Shown one piece after another: positions 58,301 through 64,000 of a stretch of DNA of 64,000 bases. The stretch spans positions 32,077,936-32,141,935 of the forward strand of contig CM076191.1 of NCBI GenBank assembly GCA_038277395.1. The letters run 5' to 3'. Origin of the DNA: Dryocosmus kuriphilus. Taxonomy: Eukaryota > Arthropoda > Insecta > Hymenoptera > Cynipidae. A program made the position numbers and the translations under genes. How positions within the stretch are numbered: the first letter of the stretch is position 1; each line of letters begins with the position of its first letter. A model generated the notes under the pieces. It saw only the letters and a program-made list of their open reading frames with translations, was not told the origin of the DNA and made no database searches.

Positions 58301-60867
58301 ACTTAGTTTTTCATCGAGTTTTTCACTTTCTTAAATTATTTTACACCGAGTGAATCCTTCAACCCTTATTTCTCCCTTTTTTCTTTAATTCTTACTTTTC
58401 CTTAAAAGAGTGTCAAATATATTTTAAAAAATGAAGAATTGTACACTTTTTTAAAAACTTAAATTCTTAAAGTTAAAATTGCTCACCTTCTGTCTCCTCT
58501 TCTTCGATTTCCTCCTCGCTCTCGCTGCTTTCCTCGTAGGGTATTCCATTAAGGGACTCGTCAGGTACTCCAATGTCCATACCTTTCGCCTGGAACCTGT
58601 AAAAATACGCAGAGAAGTTACAACCTTACAAGCGCATTCTTTTCACACGAATCCCGAGACTTGCAATGTTTCTTCTCTCTTTTTTCATCGTTTAAAGTCC
58701 TTACTCTTCAGAAGAAAAAAACCCAAAGAAAAAGATCAAAAATGTGTCCACCGAATACCACAGAGAGTGCGTCGCTTAAGTACTCAAGAGTCATGTATGT
58801 CCTCTAACAGTGTCATCGTAAAATAATCCTTAAACGAATGCCTTTTACGTTTTTATTTCTCTAGCTTTTTCTTCACCTTTGCGATAAATTACTTGTGAGA
58901 AAAGCAGTACAGTATTCTACATTTTGTTACATTACTTTCCACAAACTGCGGGTAAAAAATTACTCGGCATCGTAATTGTAATAGAGAATAATTTACTGAA
59001 GTCAGAACATTATTTTATAATAACTCGTGCATATAAAAGAAGTGAAATCTCTTTGTCGGATGTGCCAAAAAGTTTTATATTCCTTAGTGGGAGGAAGAAA
59101 TTAGAGTAAATAGTTTTATGGATGGGAAAAGGAATTTTTCAGTGACTTCGAAACTTGTTAGTGAGAAAGAGAAATTCATGTAAAATTAGGTTTCTTTATC
59201 TGAACTTAACAATTATTCTTTTTTAATGTGTAATTTCCATCATACAGTACATTCTTTGTCTATTCTCAAAAAACTGGAAGCTCTTGACAATTATTAGCCA
59301 TTTTTTACTTCAAAAGTAACTGATCTTCTGAAGTTCCATGTCAAAGTAAAAAATTTTTCTGAAAATACTGTGGCATTGAAATAACTATACCTTGGAGAAT
59401 ATGAGGATAAATCTTTGTTTTTAACAGGGATACATAATTAAGGGTAGTCACTTAGGCGAATAGAACGTTTGGGTCAACTTCCAAGCACCCTTCTGTCTGC
59501 CCTCTCATGCTCTTTAATTTAAAGTCAAACCATTCTTTGAAAGCCGTTCCTTGACTTCAAATAAAGATATATTTTTCTTTAAATTTGCCAATTACCGAAC
59601 AAATTTTCAACAGTCATAATCTACTTTAAATTAATTCTACCTTCCAGAGATGAATCTTCCCTATCTAAAAAAGCCTTAATAACACAAGGCGAGAGACAGT
59701 TTTATCAATAAAAAATCCAATTAAGAGAAAAAAAACCACAACTAAGATGAAGGGACCCAACAATATTGAAAAATCTGTTGATATGCTATTCTAAAGTTTT
59801 GATTCGACATCAAAAAGAACTAAAAATAATTTATATTTAAATTAAAGTATTCATATTGAAATCCTTAATTTTTTAACATATTTTTTTAATAAGAGATGGA
59901 ATTTAAGAGTCTTTACTCTTTAAACTTTAAACAGTTCTGGGAATTGTACTGTACCTTGAAACTTTACCGTTGTACTTACTTGGCCAATTTGCTGAGAATG
60001 CTGGGCGATCTCTTAACTGCCACCTGGGAGGGTGACCTTTCGATGTCATTTGTGGTTTCGGTGGATGCTTTTTCAAACACCTGGAAGCGCGATTTCACGT
60101 TCAGTGTGGAAAGCTCCTCCAATCCAAGGTCTGGTTTATCAGAAGCTGAAATAAGAAACAAGAATTTCTATTTTTTGCTTATTTTTCATCAATTTTGCAA
60201 GAGCACATTTAAAAGCTGCAACGCTTATTAGACGCAACTTTTCGATACGCATTCCGCGTATATAATAGGATTAGAGTGTTAAAACGAATTTGCGATTCAA
60301 TGACAAGGTTTAGAAAATAACGAACAAAGTTTTACAAATTAAAAAATGCGGCATTCTTCTGAAATGAATATTTGAACATGCTTTAATTCAAACAAGTCAG
60401 CCGTGCTGCGTTTGATTATTTTTTGTTAATATTACTAAACATAAAAATCTCATTTTATTTATTTAGTTACAAATGTGCGAATTGTAACAATTGATTGCAA
60501 TTTGTTATAGAAGTTTATAGTAAAAATATTTTTTTTGTGAAAAATGTTGTCAGTTTACTGCAATGGAAAAAATATTGTAGTTCTAGTCTAAGCAATACCA
60601 ATGCAATACTTTTTTCAATGGAATTTCTGATTTTTTTTTTCTGTTGTCCCTCAGTTGAAAATAAATTGAAAATTAATTCGTACAATATTTTTTCTGAATG
60701 AGTGGCAAATTGAAAGTAAAGTCTATTTCGCAAGCGATTGTTAGATAGGACGACAAAAAAGTAGAAAAACACGTCTGCAGGGCACTCGAATTTACCTCTG
60801 ACCACATCGGGTGGCAGCTCTTTCGGCTGGTTCTCGCGAATGATCATTTCTGGCTTTCGAGGTCGCA
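31119..60867 (-). CDS. LIM-domain actin-binding protein, EPLIN (LIMA1)-like; spliced, 5' end missing
   Basis: Eleven exons on the minus strand (60796-60867, 59980-60145, 58487-58596, 56686-56861, 55922-56135, 49853-49968, 49327-49503, 40347-40658, 39875-40126, 32592-32725, 31119-31305) join into one open frame of about 637 codons. All donors are GT and all acceptors AG, and phases agree at each join. The start of the 49.3-kb exon is the weak point. The protein has a mostly charged, disordered body with repeated motifs of type S/A-x-x-L/I-R/K-x-R/K-F/W-E (RFQVFE, NRWETT, KEKFEKGE, RAKFEQWE, RARFESLG) and one LIM zinc domain near the C-terminus, followed by the NYDEGFG block seen after EPLIN-type LIM domains. 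Such proteins bind and stabilise actin filaments. The naming is by motif resemblance. The first exon lies upstream or was missed. Confidence 0.75.
31361..31775. mobile_element. Foldback element in LIM intron (about 410 bp)
   Basis: Almost perfect palindrome with arms 31361-31570 and 31571-31775, and essentially no spacer. Mirrored blocks include TTAAGGCCATGTAAAACATG at the tips, TTTACCGACAT, GAGATATCGAGTTG, and AAAGCACTAAGGAACGTTTG near the centre. Noncoding. Confidence 0.82.
31887..32452. mobile_element. Foldback/MITE element in LIM intron (about 565 bp)
   Basis: Inverted arms of about 210 bp (31887-32098 and 32240-32452). Tips are GGGTAAAAGGTACCAGGGTG and inverse; GAGGACGATCCTCGCTCGAG is mirrored in both arms. 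The spacer has three to four CCCCTTTCCAAG units (32101-32142). Target duplication not clear. Noncoding. Confidence 0.82.
32592..32725 (-). CDS. LIM gene, exon with first zinc finger of LIM domain
   Basis: Acceptor AAAAAATAAACAG, donor AAG/GTAATA, phase 0 in and two bases out. It encodes EIQSNCTEV, then the first LIM half: CESCEKKVYPLEKV, FHKHCFRCLQCN and CILR. The spacing C-x2-C-x17-H-x2-C-x2-C-x2-C is canonical. The intron between the two halves of the LIM domain (31306-32591) hosts two foldback elements. Confidence 0.88.
32726..33597. other. LIM gene intron, no other feature
   Basis: AT-rich intron sequence upstream of the first LIM exon; no repeat partner or coding sequence recognised. 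Confidence 0.45.
33598..34480. mobile_element. Foldback element in LIM intron (about 880 bp)
   Basis: Inverted arms about 33598-33968 and 34085-34480. Mirrored blocks from outside in: AAATGACGT(A/G)AGAAAACA, GGTTAGAATATCT, AAAACGGCCTTTTT(G/T), AAAGGTCCTACAG, AGACCGATTTCCTCAGAA, and TCGTAATCAGC. Arms differ by small indels and several substitutions, so it is older than the 31.4-kb element. Noncoding. Confidence 0.82.
34481..36273. other. LIM gene intron
   Basis: Mostly AT-rich with ATT/AAT microsatellites at about 34796-34815 and 35879-35912. A 68-codon minus-strand frame (35038-35244, MALIKTHNSQGDYRKVFSTW onward) looks protein-like but has no recognised domain and no known role; it is left unassigned. 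Confidence 0.4.
35908..36093 (-). other. Possible alternative first exon of LIM gene
   Basis: The minus strand has ATG followed by a basic, low-repeat frame (MFSTTSSKTRRRCEKGLSTD, then KPLVDKERSSSQPNG). It ends where TTA/GTGATG could act as a donor in phase 0, which is compatible with the phase 0 LIM exon at 32725. It lies in the largest 3' intron, where a short LIM-only isoform might start. No promoter could be recognised. Confidence 0.2.
36275..36816. mobile_element. MITE-like element, TIR TTAGYGATGTGCAAGA
   Basis: Ends TTAGCGATGTGCAAGA (left) and the inverse of TTAGTGATGTGCAAGA (right) enclose about 510 bases made largely of AAGCTTAAGTTT-like words in both orientations, which gives a dispersed self-complementarity without clean arms. 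No target duplication recognised. Confidence 0.6.
37187..38400 (+). mobile_element. HINE-like element, copy F (full length)
   Basis: On the plus strand: T-run, ACATTCTCATCAG, conserved block, GTCGTT minisatellite (37318-37350), four 155-bp units (37460-38075), GC-rich palindrome cluster (38175-38385), AGAATGT, hairpin GCCCGC-TTG-GCGGGC, AGA, T-run. It lies in the long LIM intron in the antisense direction. Best reference copy for the forward orientation together with copy J. Confidence 0.72.
38401..39874. other. LIM gene intron
   Basis: AT-rich. Around 39110-39360 short words such as CCAACAAAAATTTTGTT and CCAACCAAAT recur in both orientations, suggesting an old MITE; boundaries are unclear. 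No coding sequence. Confidence 0.4.
39875..40126 (-). CDS. LIM gene, internal exon with RAKFEQWE and RARFESLG motifs
   Basis: 84 codons, phase 0 at both ends: acceptor TTATTTTTAG, donor TTTGTG/GTGAGT. Begins VEDEFLKQAQNAARAKTLRA, includes KFEQWETTDGKTTNHNV and ends PKVKVNRFV. Two R-x-(K/R)-FE motifs lie about 45 residues apart. The previous exon ends ...YVRASDK, so the join reads DK-VEDEF, which looks natural. Confidence 0.87.
40347..40658 (-). CDS. LIM gene, internal exon with acidic tract (possible isoform start)
   Basis: 104 codons, phase 0 at both ends. TTGTTCAACAG is followed by ATGAGTTCACC, so the exon begins with an in-frame ATG that might also serve as an isoform start. It encodes MSSPDREIYRDPDVVRAGDK, then SDTARKMLSIFRQMEENATK, PLKRFTPPPEDKFAK and a long Glu/Asp tract. 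Donor AAG/GTTCGT is weak and resembles the donor of the 49.3-kb exon. Confidence 0.87.
40659..41621. other. LIM gene intron
   Basis: AT-rich intron, no feature recognised. Confidence 0.45.
41622..41853. repeat. Short palindromic repeat in LIM intron
   Basis: Arms 41622-41725 and 41745-41853 mirror each other (tips AGAAGAATTAAATAAA; then CGATTCGTCCAGACAATTAT; inner ATATTACAACAACAACGTTT). The centre also contains the inverted words TTGGGTGA and TCACCC. The right half reads CCTGATGAGGTCACCC and then GAAACGTTG. Confidence 0.8.
41854..42238. other. LIM gene intron, no feature
   Basis: Mixed composition with a 67-codon open frame (41861-42064) that has no recognisable domain. Nothing supported. 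Confidence 0.4.
42239..42713. mobile_element. MITE-like element, TIR TACACGGAAAAAAAT
   Basis: A perfect 15-bp inverted pair, TACACGGAAAAAAAT on the left and ATTTTTTTCCGTGTA on the right, encloses about 445 AT-rich bases without coding potential. A similar but single end-like word, TACACCGAGAAAAAAATG, occurs near 39095. Confidence 0.65.
42714..44083. other. LIM gene intron
   Basis: Includes a patch of more balanced composition (42880-43450) with open frames on both strands (42735-43145 minus, 43164-43460 plus) that show no domain. No repeat partner in this window. Confidence 0.4.
44084..44618. mobile_element. Foldback/MITE element with 95-bp inverted arms
   Basis: Left arm 44084-44180 and right arm 44520-44618 mirror each other (GTTCTAGxxxxxxAxxxTxC, TCAAGTTxAAAATTA, AATCTTTAACTT, AAAGCCCATTG). 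The interior is unrelated AT-rich sequence. Confidence 0.72.
44619..45883. other. LIM gene intron
   Basis: No feature recognised. The 95-codon minus-strand open frame at 45235-45522 is hydrophobic, low-complexity and without a recognised family. Confidence 0.4.
45884..47343. mobile_element. Element with 70-bp inverted ends, internally duplicated
   Basis: Left end CCCATGATTTCGGCTCTTTC and right end its inverse, with AATCTCG and TTTTCGA further in; similarity extends about 70 bases. Inside, TAATTAATTACGCATTRATA occurs at about 46270 and 46730 and GTCCTGGTTTTT at about 46055, 46087 and 47107, which suggests an inserted or tandemly duplicated block. No protein recognised. Confidence 0.55.
47344..48199. 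other. LIM gene intron, low-complexity
   Basis: AT-rich sequence. Words such as GCGATATCTCAAGAACGGG (47630) look repeat-like but have no partner in this window. Confidence 0.4.
48200..48400. repeat. Distant relative of the HINE conserved block
   Basis: Holds GGTTAACGAACTTGTCCTT, then CTTAAAAAGTAT, CGATCTGATAAATCCTTCC, a CAGACAGACAGACAGACACC run and TTTTCGGACTTCATGA in the same order and at similar spacing as the HINE blocks GTTAACGAACTCGTCC, TTAAAGAAGTGT, AATCCGATTAGTCCTTCGAAA, CAGACAGACAC and TTTTCGGATTCAGGA. Too diverged to be the same subfamily. Confidence 0.5.
48401..49326. other. LIM gene intron
   Basis: AT-rich, no feature recognised. Confidence 0.4.
49327..49503 (-). CDS. LIM gene, internal exon with FKFFETYKE block
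   Basis: Encodes AFMVRQVSDDVVRSTDTTEE then ISNKFKFFETYKEPEKLRRQ and FRITPPRDGQEK. Clearly coding, and related in form to the next exon (VVRSTD against VVRAGD). Donor AAG/GTTCGC ends in phase 0, as needed. The acceptor is uncertain: phase 0 requires ATGAAG/GCG at 49504, which lacks a good pyrimidine tract. The frame is open upstream as far as about 49540, so a different or extra exon may join here. Confidence 0.75.
49853..49968 (-). CDS. LIM gene, small internal exon
   Basis: Acceptor CAGGCATAAG, donor GAC/GTAAGT. The split first codon (G from the previous exon plus TA) gives Val, followed by GNLVHSFLELDATAAKTGRP and VTPVNPKSNAETPRRARD. Phase agreement with both the 55.9-kb exon and a phase 0 follower supports it; without it the frame would not connect. 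It is separated from the previous exon by nearly 6 kb filled with HINE copies. Confidence 0.75.
49969..50547. other. LIM gene intron with poly-C tract
   Basis: Between the small exon and HINE copy G. Contains a run of 26 C at 50338-50363. Otherwise mixed sequence without coding capacity. Confidence 0.5.
50338..50363. repeat. Homopolymer of 26 C
   Basis: A C-run long enough to be unstable and, on the opposite strand, a G-run able to form a quadruplex. Assembly length may be inexact. A shorter run of 14 C lies at 55494-55507. Confidence 0.9.
50548..51763 (-). mobile_element. HINE-like element, copy G (full length)
   Basis: Bounded by hairpin TCTGCCCGCTTCGCGGGC on the left and GATGAGAATGTAA on the right. 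It contains the GC-rich cluster, four 155-bp units (50905-51530) and a short minisatellite (51608-51640). It lies 42 bp from copy H in the opposite orientation, forming an inverted pair. Confidence 0.72.
51806..52331 (+). mobile_element. HINE-like element, 5' part (copy H)
   Basis: Starts TTTTTACATTCTCATCAG and runs through the conserved block, a short minisatellite and about one and a half 155-bp units, ending abruptly at 52331 in AAAATGGTAAA. Truncated by deletion or by insertion of the following DNA. Confidence 0.68.
52455..52580. repeat. Fragment of the 77-bp tandem-repeat family
   Basis: Two partial units (GGGGTAGAGGTGTGACTTCA, then GTGACTATTCACAGGGGTGC and AAAACACTGGAAAGGAG) related to the core of the foldback at 28.9-29.2 kb, here without the foldback arms. 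Confidence 0.7.
52621..53585 (+). mobile_element. HINE-like element, 3'-truncated (copy I)
   Basis: Starts ACATTCTCATCAG after GTTTTT, with conserved block, minisatellite (52748-52800) and four 155-bp units. Ends near TTTACCAATTTTTTG, just before the GC-rich palindrome cluster would begin, so the terminal hairpin is missing. Very similar to copy J, indicating recent activity or a local duplication. Confidence 0.7.
53586..53901. other. T-rich spacer between HINE copies
   Basis: Words TTTTTTGGTTCAAAATT and TTTGTTCAGAGTTCATTTTT recur in two tandem versions (about 53600 and 53770), a degenerate repeat with period near 150. No gene. Confidence 0.5.
53902..55143 (+). mobile_element. HINE-like element, copy J (full length)
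   Basis: Complete on the plus strand: T-run, ACATTCTCATCAGAGAAGG, conserved block, minisatellite (54030-54062), four tandem units of about 155 bp (54150-54765), GC-rich cluster with repeated GAGCGCGAAGCGCGAGTG words (54875-55075), GATGAGAATGT, hairpin GCCCGC-GAA-GCGGGC, AGA, T-run. A second GATGAGAATGT at about 54899 shows that the terminal sequence has been duplicated internally. Confidence 0.75.
55144..55921. other. LIM gene intron
   Basis: AT-rich with a run of 14 C (55494-55507). No other feature. Confidence 0.45.
55922..56135 (-). CDS. LIM gene, internal exon (KEKFEKGE motif)
   Basis: Acceptor TTATTTTGCAG, donor GCAG/GTAATA; phase 0 in, one base out. Encodes GKQGKMKEMYQQAVADSERV, then EEIQHATNARSIKEKFEKGE and an acidic, lysine-rich end (SASDDENDSKPKQEKPDEEV). 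The NARSIKEKFEKGE block is one of the repeated motifs of this protein. Confidence 0.88.
56136..56685. other. LIM gene intron
   Basis: No feature recognised in this 550-base intron between two well-supported exons. Confidence 0.6.
56686..56861 (-). CDS. LIM gene, internal exon (MKNRWETT motif)
   Basis: Acceptor GAACTTAG, donor ATG/GTAAAA, phase 1 in and 0 out. Encodes VETEIIRAKRGARERPISFT, then KMGDMKNRWETTSQQG and the basic stretch RRESQREARKEEIAGIRSRL. MKNRWE is a Trp variant of the repeated R-F/W-E motif. Confidence 0.88.
56862..57610. other. LIM gene intron
   Basis: T-rich then AT-rich intron; no feature recognised. Confidence 0.45.
57611..57963. mobile_element. Mariner/Tc1-type MITE (TIR ACAGGGTGTCCC)
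   Basis: Ends TATACAGGGTGTCCC and its inverse GGGACACCCTGTATA, consistent with TA target duplication; inverted similarity continues for about 90 bases through AATAGACAATAAAAAATAAG and ACTCAAATACAAAAAT. The centre also mirrors GATCCGAGCCAATC. About 350 bp, noncoding; its terminal CAGGGTGTCCC is typical of mariner-like MITEs. Confidence 0.85.
57965..58140. mobile_element. Small foldback/MITE next to the mariner MITE
   Basis: Arms about 57967-58035 and 58068-58138: ACGTCTGCCTGGCCC against the inverse of ACGTATGTCTGTCCC, and TTTAAATAATGCAATTTTAT against its near-perfect inverse. Abuts the previous MITE with almost no spacer. Noncoding. Confidence 0.75.
58141..58486. other. LIM gene intron
   Basis: AT-rich, no feature beyond the splice donor at 58485-58486. 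Confidence 0.5.
58487..58596 (-). CDS. LIM gene, internal acidic exon
   Basis: Acceptor TATTTTTACAG, donor GAAG/GTGAGC; the first base completes a Lys codon. Encodes FQAKGMDIGVPDESLNGIPY then a run of Glu and Ser (EESSESEEEIEEEETE). Phase continuous with both neighbours. Confidence 0.86.
58597..59979. other. LIM gene intron (1.4 kb)
   Basis: No repeat or coding sequence recognised. Confidence 0.45.
59980..60145 (-). CDS. LIM gene, internal exon (RFQVFEK motif)
   Basis: Acceptor TTCTTATTTCAG, donor CCAA/GTAAGT (strong); two bases in and two out. Encodes SDKPDLGLEELSTLNVKSRF, then QVFEKASTETTNDIERSPSQ and VAVKRSPSILSKLAK. Contains the repeated motif NVKSRFQVFE and SP sites suited to phosphorylation. 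Confidence 0.9.
60146..60795. other. LIM gene intron
   Basis: AT-rich, no feature recognised. Confidence 0.5.
60796..60867 (-). CDS. LIM gene, most upstream exon found
   Basis: 72 bases: acceptor AATTACTCCATAG, donor AGAG/GTAAAT. Two bases in, one out; joins the next exon to make GCT (Ala). Encodes RPRKPEMIIRENQPKELPPD then VVR. It has no ATG at its start, so at least one more 5' exon must exist; none was recognised between here and 64 kb. Confidence 0.78.
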
Positions 60868-61270
60868 CTATGGAGTAATTAAAACAACTATAACCATATT
60901 TTCTCGCAATGAAAGATAAATAGTTTATTTTGCGCGCAATAAGTTTAATATTCATTTTAAATAATAGTCATTTTTTCCACCATCGCTTTGGCAACAGTGT
61001 ATCACATGCGTTGTGTGTTTCGATCCAGGTTTCCGGAGTACAAATACATGGATATAAATAAAAAGATGTCAAAGCAAATGTCATTATCAAGGCTTTTCTA
61101 CGTCGCGATATTTTAAAACTTATACATTTTTTAATTTGATTTTTAAGTCGTTGAGATTATTATTAAATGACAATTTGTATCATAGTTATTTTCACATCAA
61201 TTTATGTAACATTTTATAAGAATGGTTAATTAAAATTAATTTTAAATAAATTAGAATTATGGACAATTCC

Positions 61271-61306
<36 letters not shown>

Positions 61307-62189
61307 GCGACCTTGTTGCAGGTTAAATGTGTTTGATTGTTACAAGAAAGGAGGTCTAGAACATGTATTTTTATGGAAGATTTGCATCATAAATGATAAC
61401 TGATATCACAGGCTCACAAAAAAAATTTTCCGTACCAAAAAGCGACCTATGTAGCATTGAAGTATTAATCTATCATAGTCAAAATCTGCATTGATTGGAA
61501 TTTTCTGCTTGATTGATTCGTTTATTACTCTCCCTTACGGGTTTGAGGGCTCCGTCCCCTTTACATCCTTTACAATTTCACTTAACCACTATGCCTTATG
61601 CTTATCTTAACCTACTATCGCTCCATTATGTACAAGTTTTTTTATTCGAGTTTGAATTTTGAATTTAGGTCATCCCAAGTAGGTCAACAAAAAGCGAAAA
61701 TCGTTTTTTTTTTCGCTGTAAATGAATTTTTTAATAGTCCTTATGTTCAAAAAGATTTCCCCAGGTTTTGGTTGCAAAACAAAATTTTTTTGCAAAAGTT
61801 ATGCTCAATGAAAGCATAATGTTACAACATAATCAACATTTTTCTCGTGAACGGCTAAACGGATTGTAATGATTCTTACGTTGAAATTTTTAAAAACATA
61901 CATTCCAGAAATCTTTCTTCCGAATATAAAAACATTGAATTTGTTTAAAGGAGTAGCTTATGAACAAATTCTTTTTTTTCAAAAGAAACATTTTTTTGCA
62001 CATTAATCTACATTTTTTCTGAAGAGAAATGCGAAAAAGAATACTAAGTACTTTCTATTATTTCATGGGATATAAATTTGTAGTGCGACGCGCGAGCGCT
62101 TAGAGCATGTTGTGCGTTAATCTTTTTAAAAGAATAGCAGTTTTTCTCTTGAAACAGTTTACAAAAGCACTTGACATGAATGAACCATG
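60868..62189. other. Upstream intron or flank, no gene
   Basis: Includes a TTA microsatellite at about 61273-61306 and otherwise unremarkable AT-rich sequence. Confidence 0.45.
61273..61306. repeat. TTA microsatellite
   Basis: About eleven uninterrupted ATT/TTA triplets. Confidence 0.9.
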
Positions 62190-62592
62190 TTTTCAATAAA
62201 TCGCCAAAACTTTTCCTAAAATTTCTGATGCTATTTTGAAGGAAGGCGTTTTCACTGGACCAGACATTAGGGATTATTGAACAATAAAAAATTTCCGCTA
62301 TCCATGAACAAGCTCGAAAAATCAGCTTGGATGAGATTTAAAAGTGTGACAGCAAATTTTTTAGGAAATAATACATCTGACGACTACCAAAAAATTGTAG
62401 CCAATATGATATGCAGTTTTAAAAAATTAGGATGCTTGATGAATTTAAAATTGCATTTCCTTGATTCACATATTGACTACTTTTCAAAAAAAATTGGGTG
62501 ACTACAGTCAAGAGTAGGGTGAAAGGTTTCATCAAGACATCCGAGAAATGGAACGCAGGTATCAAGGAAAATGGAACGTGAACATGACACAG
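62150..62592 (+). pseudogene. Fragment of a repeat-borne arthropod gene family
   Basis: Broken frames give, in order, KALDMNEPC, ILKEGVFTGPDIRDY, WMRFKSVTANFLGNNTSDDY then QKIVANMICSFKKLGC, LHFLDSHIDYF, GERFHQDIREMERRYQG and KWNVNM. This order of blocks belongs to a protein family that I know as very numerous, mostly fragmentary copies in arthropod genomes, probably tied to a DNA transposon; its biochemical role is not known to me. Stops and frameshifts (for example TGA at 62276 and TAG at 62515) make it a pseudogene. The sequence stops matching after 62592. Confidence 0.7.
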
Positions 62593-64000
62593 GTAATTTG
62601 AGAACAAAAGAATACGATATTTAAGGAAATTTTTGGACTTTTTTTGGGGTACCTGTGTAATCAATTAAGATCAATAATCTTTTTTCGTGGTAGCAGTTTA
62701 CTGTTTGTCATATTTATTTCTTATCTTAATAACTGATTGGATACTGAATATAATTATGTGCTTCCTGTAAAAATGATTGAGTCGCTATTTTAATTTTTCT
62801 AGACTTATGTTATTGAATTAAAATGTCTGTACTTATTTTACGACAATATTTATTTTCAAGGTACCTCAAGTCTTTTGAGATTAATTTTTTTGGTAAAAAG
62901 AATTCCAGAAAGTTTAATTGAATAACAATAAAATATCCATTCAAGTTATTAATGTTTCTAATTGAGGCTACAATCAAGTTTCTATAAAGTTTTTTTTTTT
63001 TTATTTTAAAATGCAATATCTTTTTTAGATATCAATAAAGGTTATCTAAAAGTATAATAATATATTTCTTATGAATTTAGTGAATTTTAGATTCAGAAGT
63101 ATTAAACAAATTTCCAAAACAGTTTCAGAACGACTAAAATTTTTCATAACAATAATTTACGATAATATTGAATAATTATTTTAGAAAATCTGTAAGCTAC
63201 AATGTATTTTGGAAATCTACCCATATACTAATCTGTTATATTATCACTTTAATTTAAAGAATTATTTACTCAATTCTGATAACAGGTTATTTCCAATAAA
63301 TTTACAAAAACTAGATTTGAAATATTAATAATTTGTATATGATTATTTCTAGAAATCGAAGGTGTTCTTCAAAAATAATTTCAAACCAAATAATAATAAA
63401 TGAGTACTTTAAGAGATATTTTTGTTTACTTTTTTCTTTTAACAAAATTGAAACCGATTTCGTAGATTTTCCAATAATTTCTTGAGAGTCCGTGAAATCT
63501 CAATGAATTACTCGCTTTTTTTCCTCGGAAGATACCTATTAACACATTTTTTTTTAATAAATTCAGAAGACCATTTTTAACGCGGAGATAAAAATTTGAC
63601 AGGATTCTATCTACAGTGGTTAAAAAGTTGATTTTAAGGGAGAATTCTATCTCAAACAAAAAACTTTAAACAAATAACGAGTTACGTTTTTTTTTCATAT
63701 TTCTACGAAATATTGATGCGAGTCACTAATCGACCAGTAAAAAATTTACTAATGCTTATTGAAAAAAACTAAAAAAGCAGCTAAGTTTTATTAGAAAATG
63801 TGCTATATACTATCATTTATATCTCAACACATGTATTTTGAATCGCAAGAAGTTTTTTGAATAAAAATCCCACCTTTAAGAATCGGCTCACGATAAAAAT
63901 TATTCGCTCTTCTCAGTGTGTTTCTGAAATTTAGTCAAATTTCTTTCAATATAATTAATTCTCATTATTTTATCATCGCGACTCTTCATTATTTCACAAT
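62593..64000. other. AT-rich end of window, no gene
   Basis: Very AT-rich, with several short minus-strand open frames of low-complexity composition that were not called. The first exon of the LIM gene may lie here as a short untranslated exon, but nothing supports a position. Confidence 0.4.

Noticed and set aside
1..64000. tRNA, rRNA, or other RNA genes
   Set aside because: No cloverleaf with A and B boxes and no rRNA-like block was recognised by reading; a dedicated search was not possible.

Overview
The window is nuclear DNA from an AT-rich, repeat-laden animal genome, almost certainly an arthropod and most likely an insect. The evidence is spliced genes with GT/AG introns and an AATAAA signal, an insect-type set of transposons (DIRS, Penelope, mariner, LINE, foldback/MITE families), and no bacterial operon structure. 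The species cannot be settled from sequence alone.

Only two host genes are well supported. (1) A cutC-type copper-homeostasis gene lies on the minus strand (8431-9156), in one coding exon with a splice acceptor directly before its ATG. (2) A large multi-exon gene lies on the minus strand from about 60.9 kb down to 31.1 kb. Eleven exons could be placed by splice sites; ten of the eleven exon-to-exon joins keep the reading frame with credible splice sites, and the remaining one (before the 49.3 kb exon) has a weak acceptor. The joined frame stays open for about 637 codons and ends in a single C-terminal LIM domain split over two exons. Its upstream part carries several copies of a short motif ending in R/K-x-R/K-F/W-E. 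The best description is an EPLIN (LIMA1)-like LIM and actin-binding protein. Its 5' end is not found in the window.

The rest is mostly mobile DNA. 0.55-3.9 kb: a decayed DIRS-type tyrosine-recombinase retrotransposon with inverted terminal repeats and an internal complementary region. 4-7.6, 14.8, 15.5-16.8, 25.3-27.3, 37.2-38.4 and 50.5-55.1 kb: about ten copies of one non-autonomous family with an 11-bp subterminal inverted repeat, a terminal hairpin, a GC-rich palindrome cluster, about four tandem units of about 155 bp, and a GAC/AAC-rich minisatellite. This architecture matches Helentron-associated (HINE/DINE-like) rolling-circle elements. 9.8-10.4 kb and 11.3-14.4 kb: two foldback elements, the second with arms of about 1.3 kb. 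17-25 kb: a nested cluster of a LINE with a mariner inside it, two Penelope-like copies head to head, and one of these interrupted by a probable solo LTR flanked by a 4-bp duplication. The long introns of the LIM gene hold further foldback elements and MITEs at 31.4, 31.9, 33.6, 36.3, 42.2, 44.1, 45.9, 57.6 and 58.0 kb.

The most notable unexplained structures are the HINE-like family, the giant 3-kb palindrome with its acidic reading-frame remnant, and a recurring CTGATGAG-stem-GAAACG motif at several palindromic loci that resembles a hammerhead ribozyme core.
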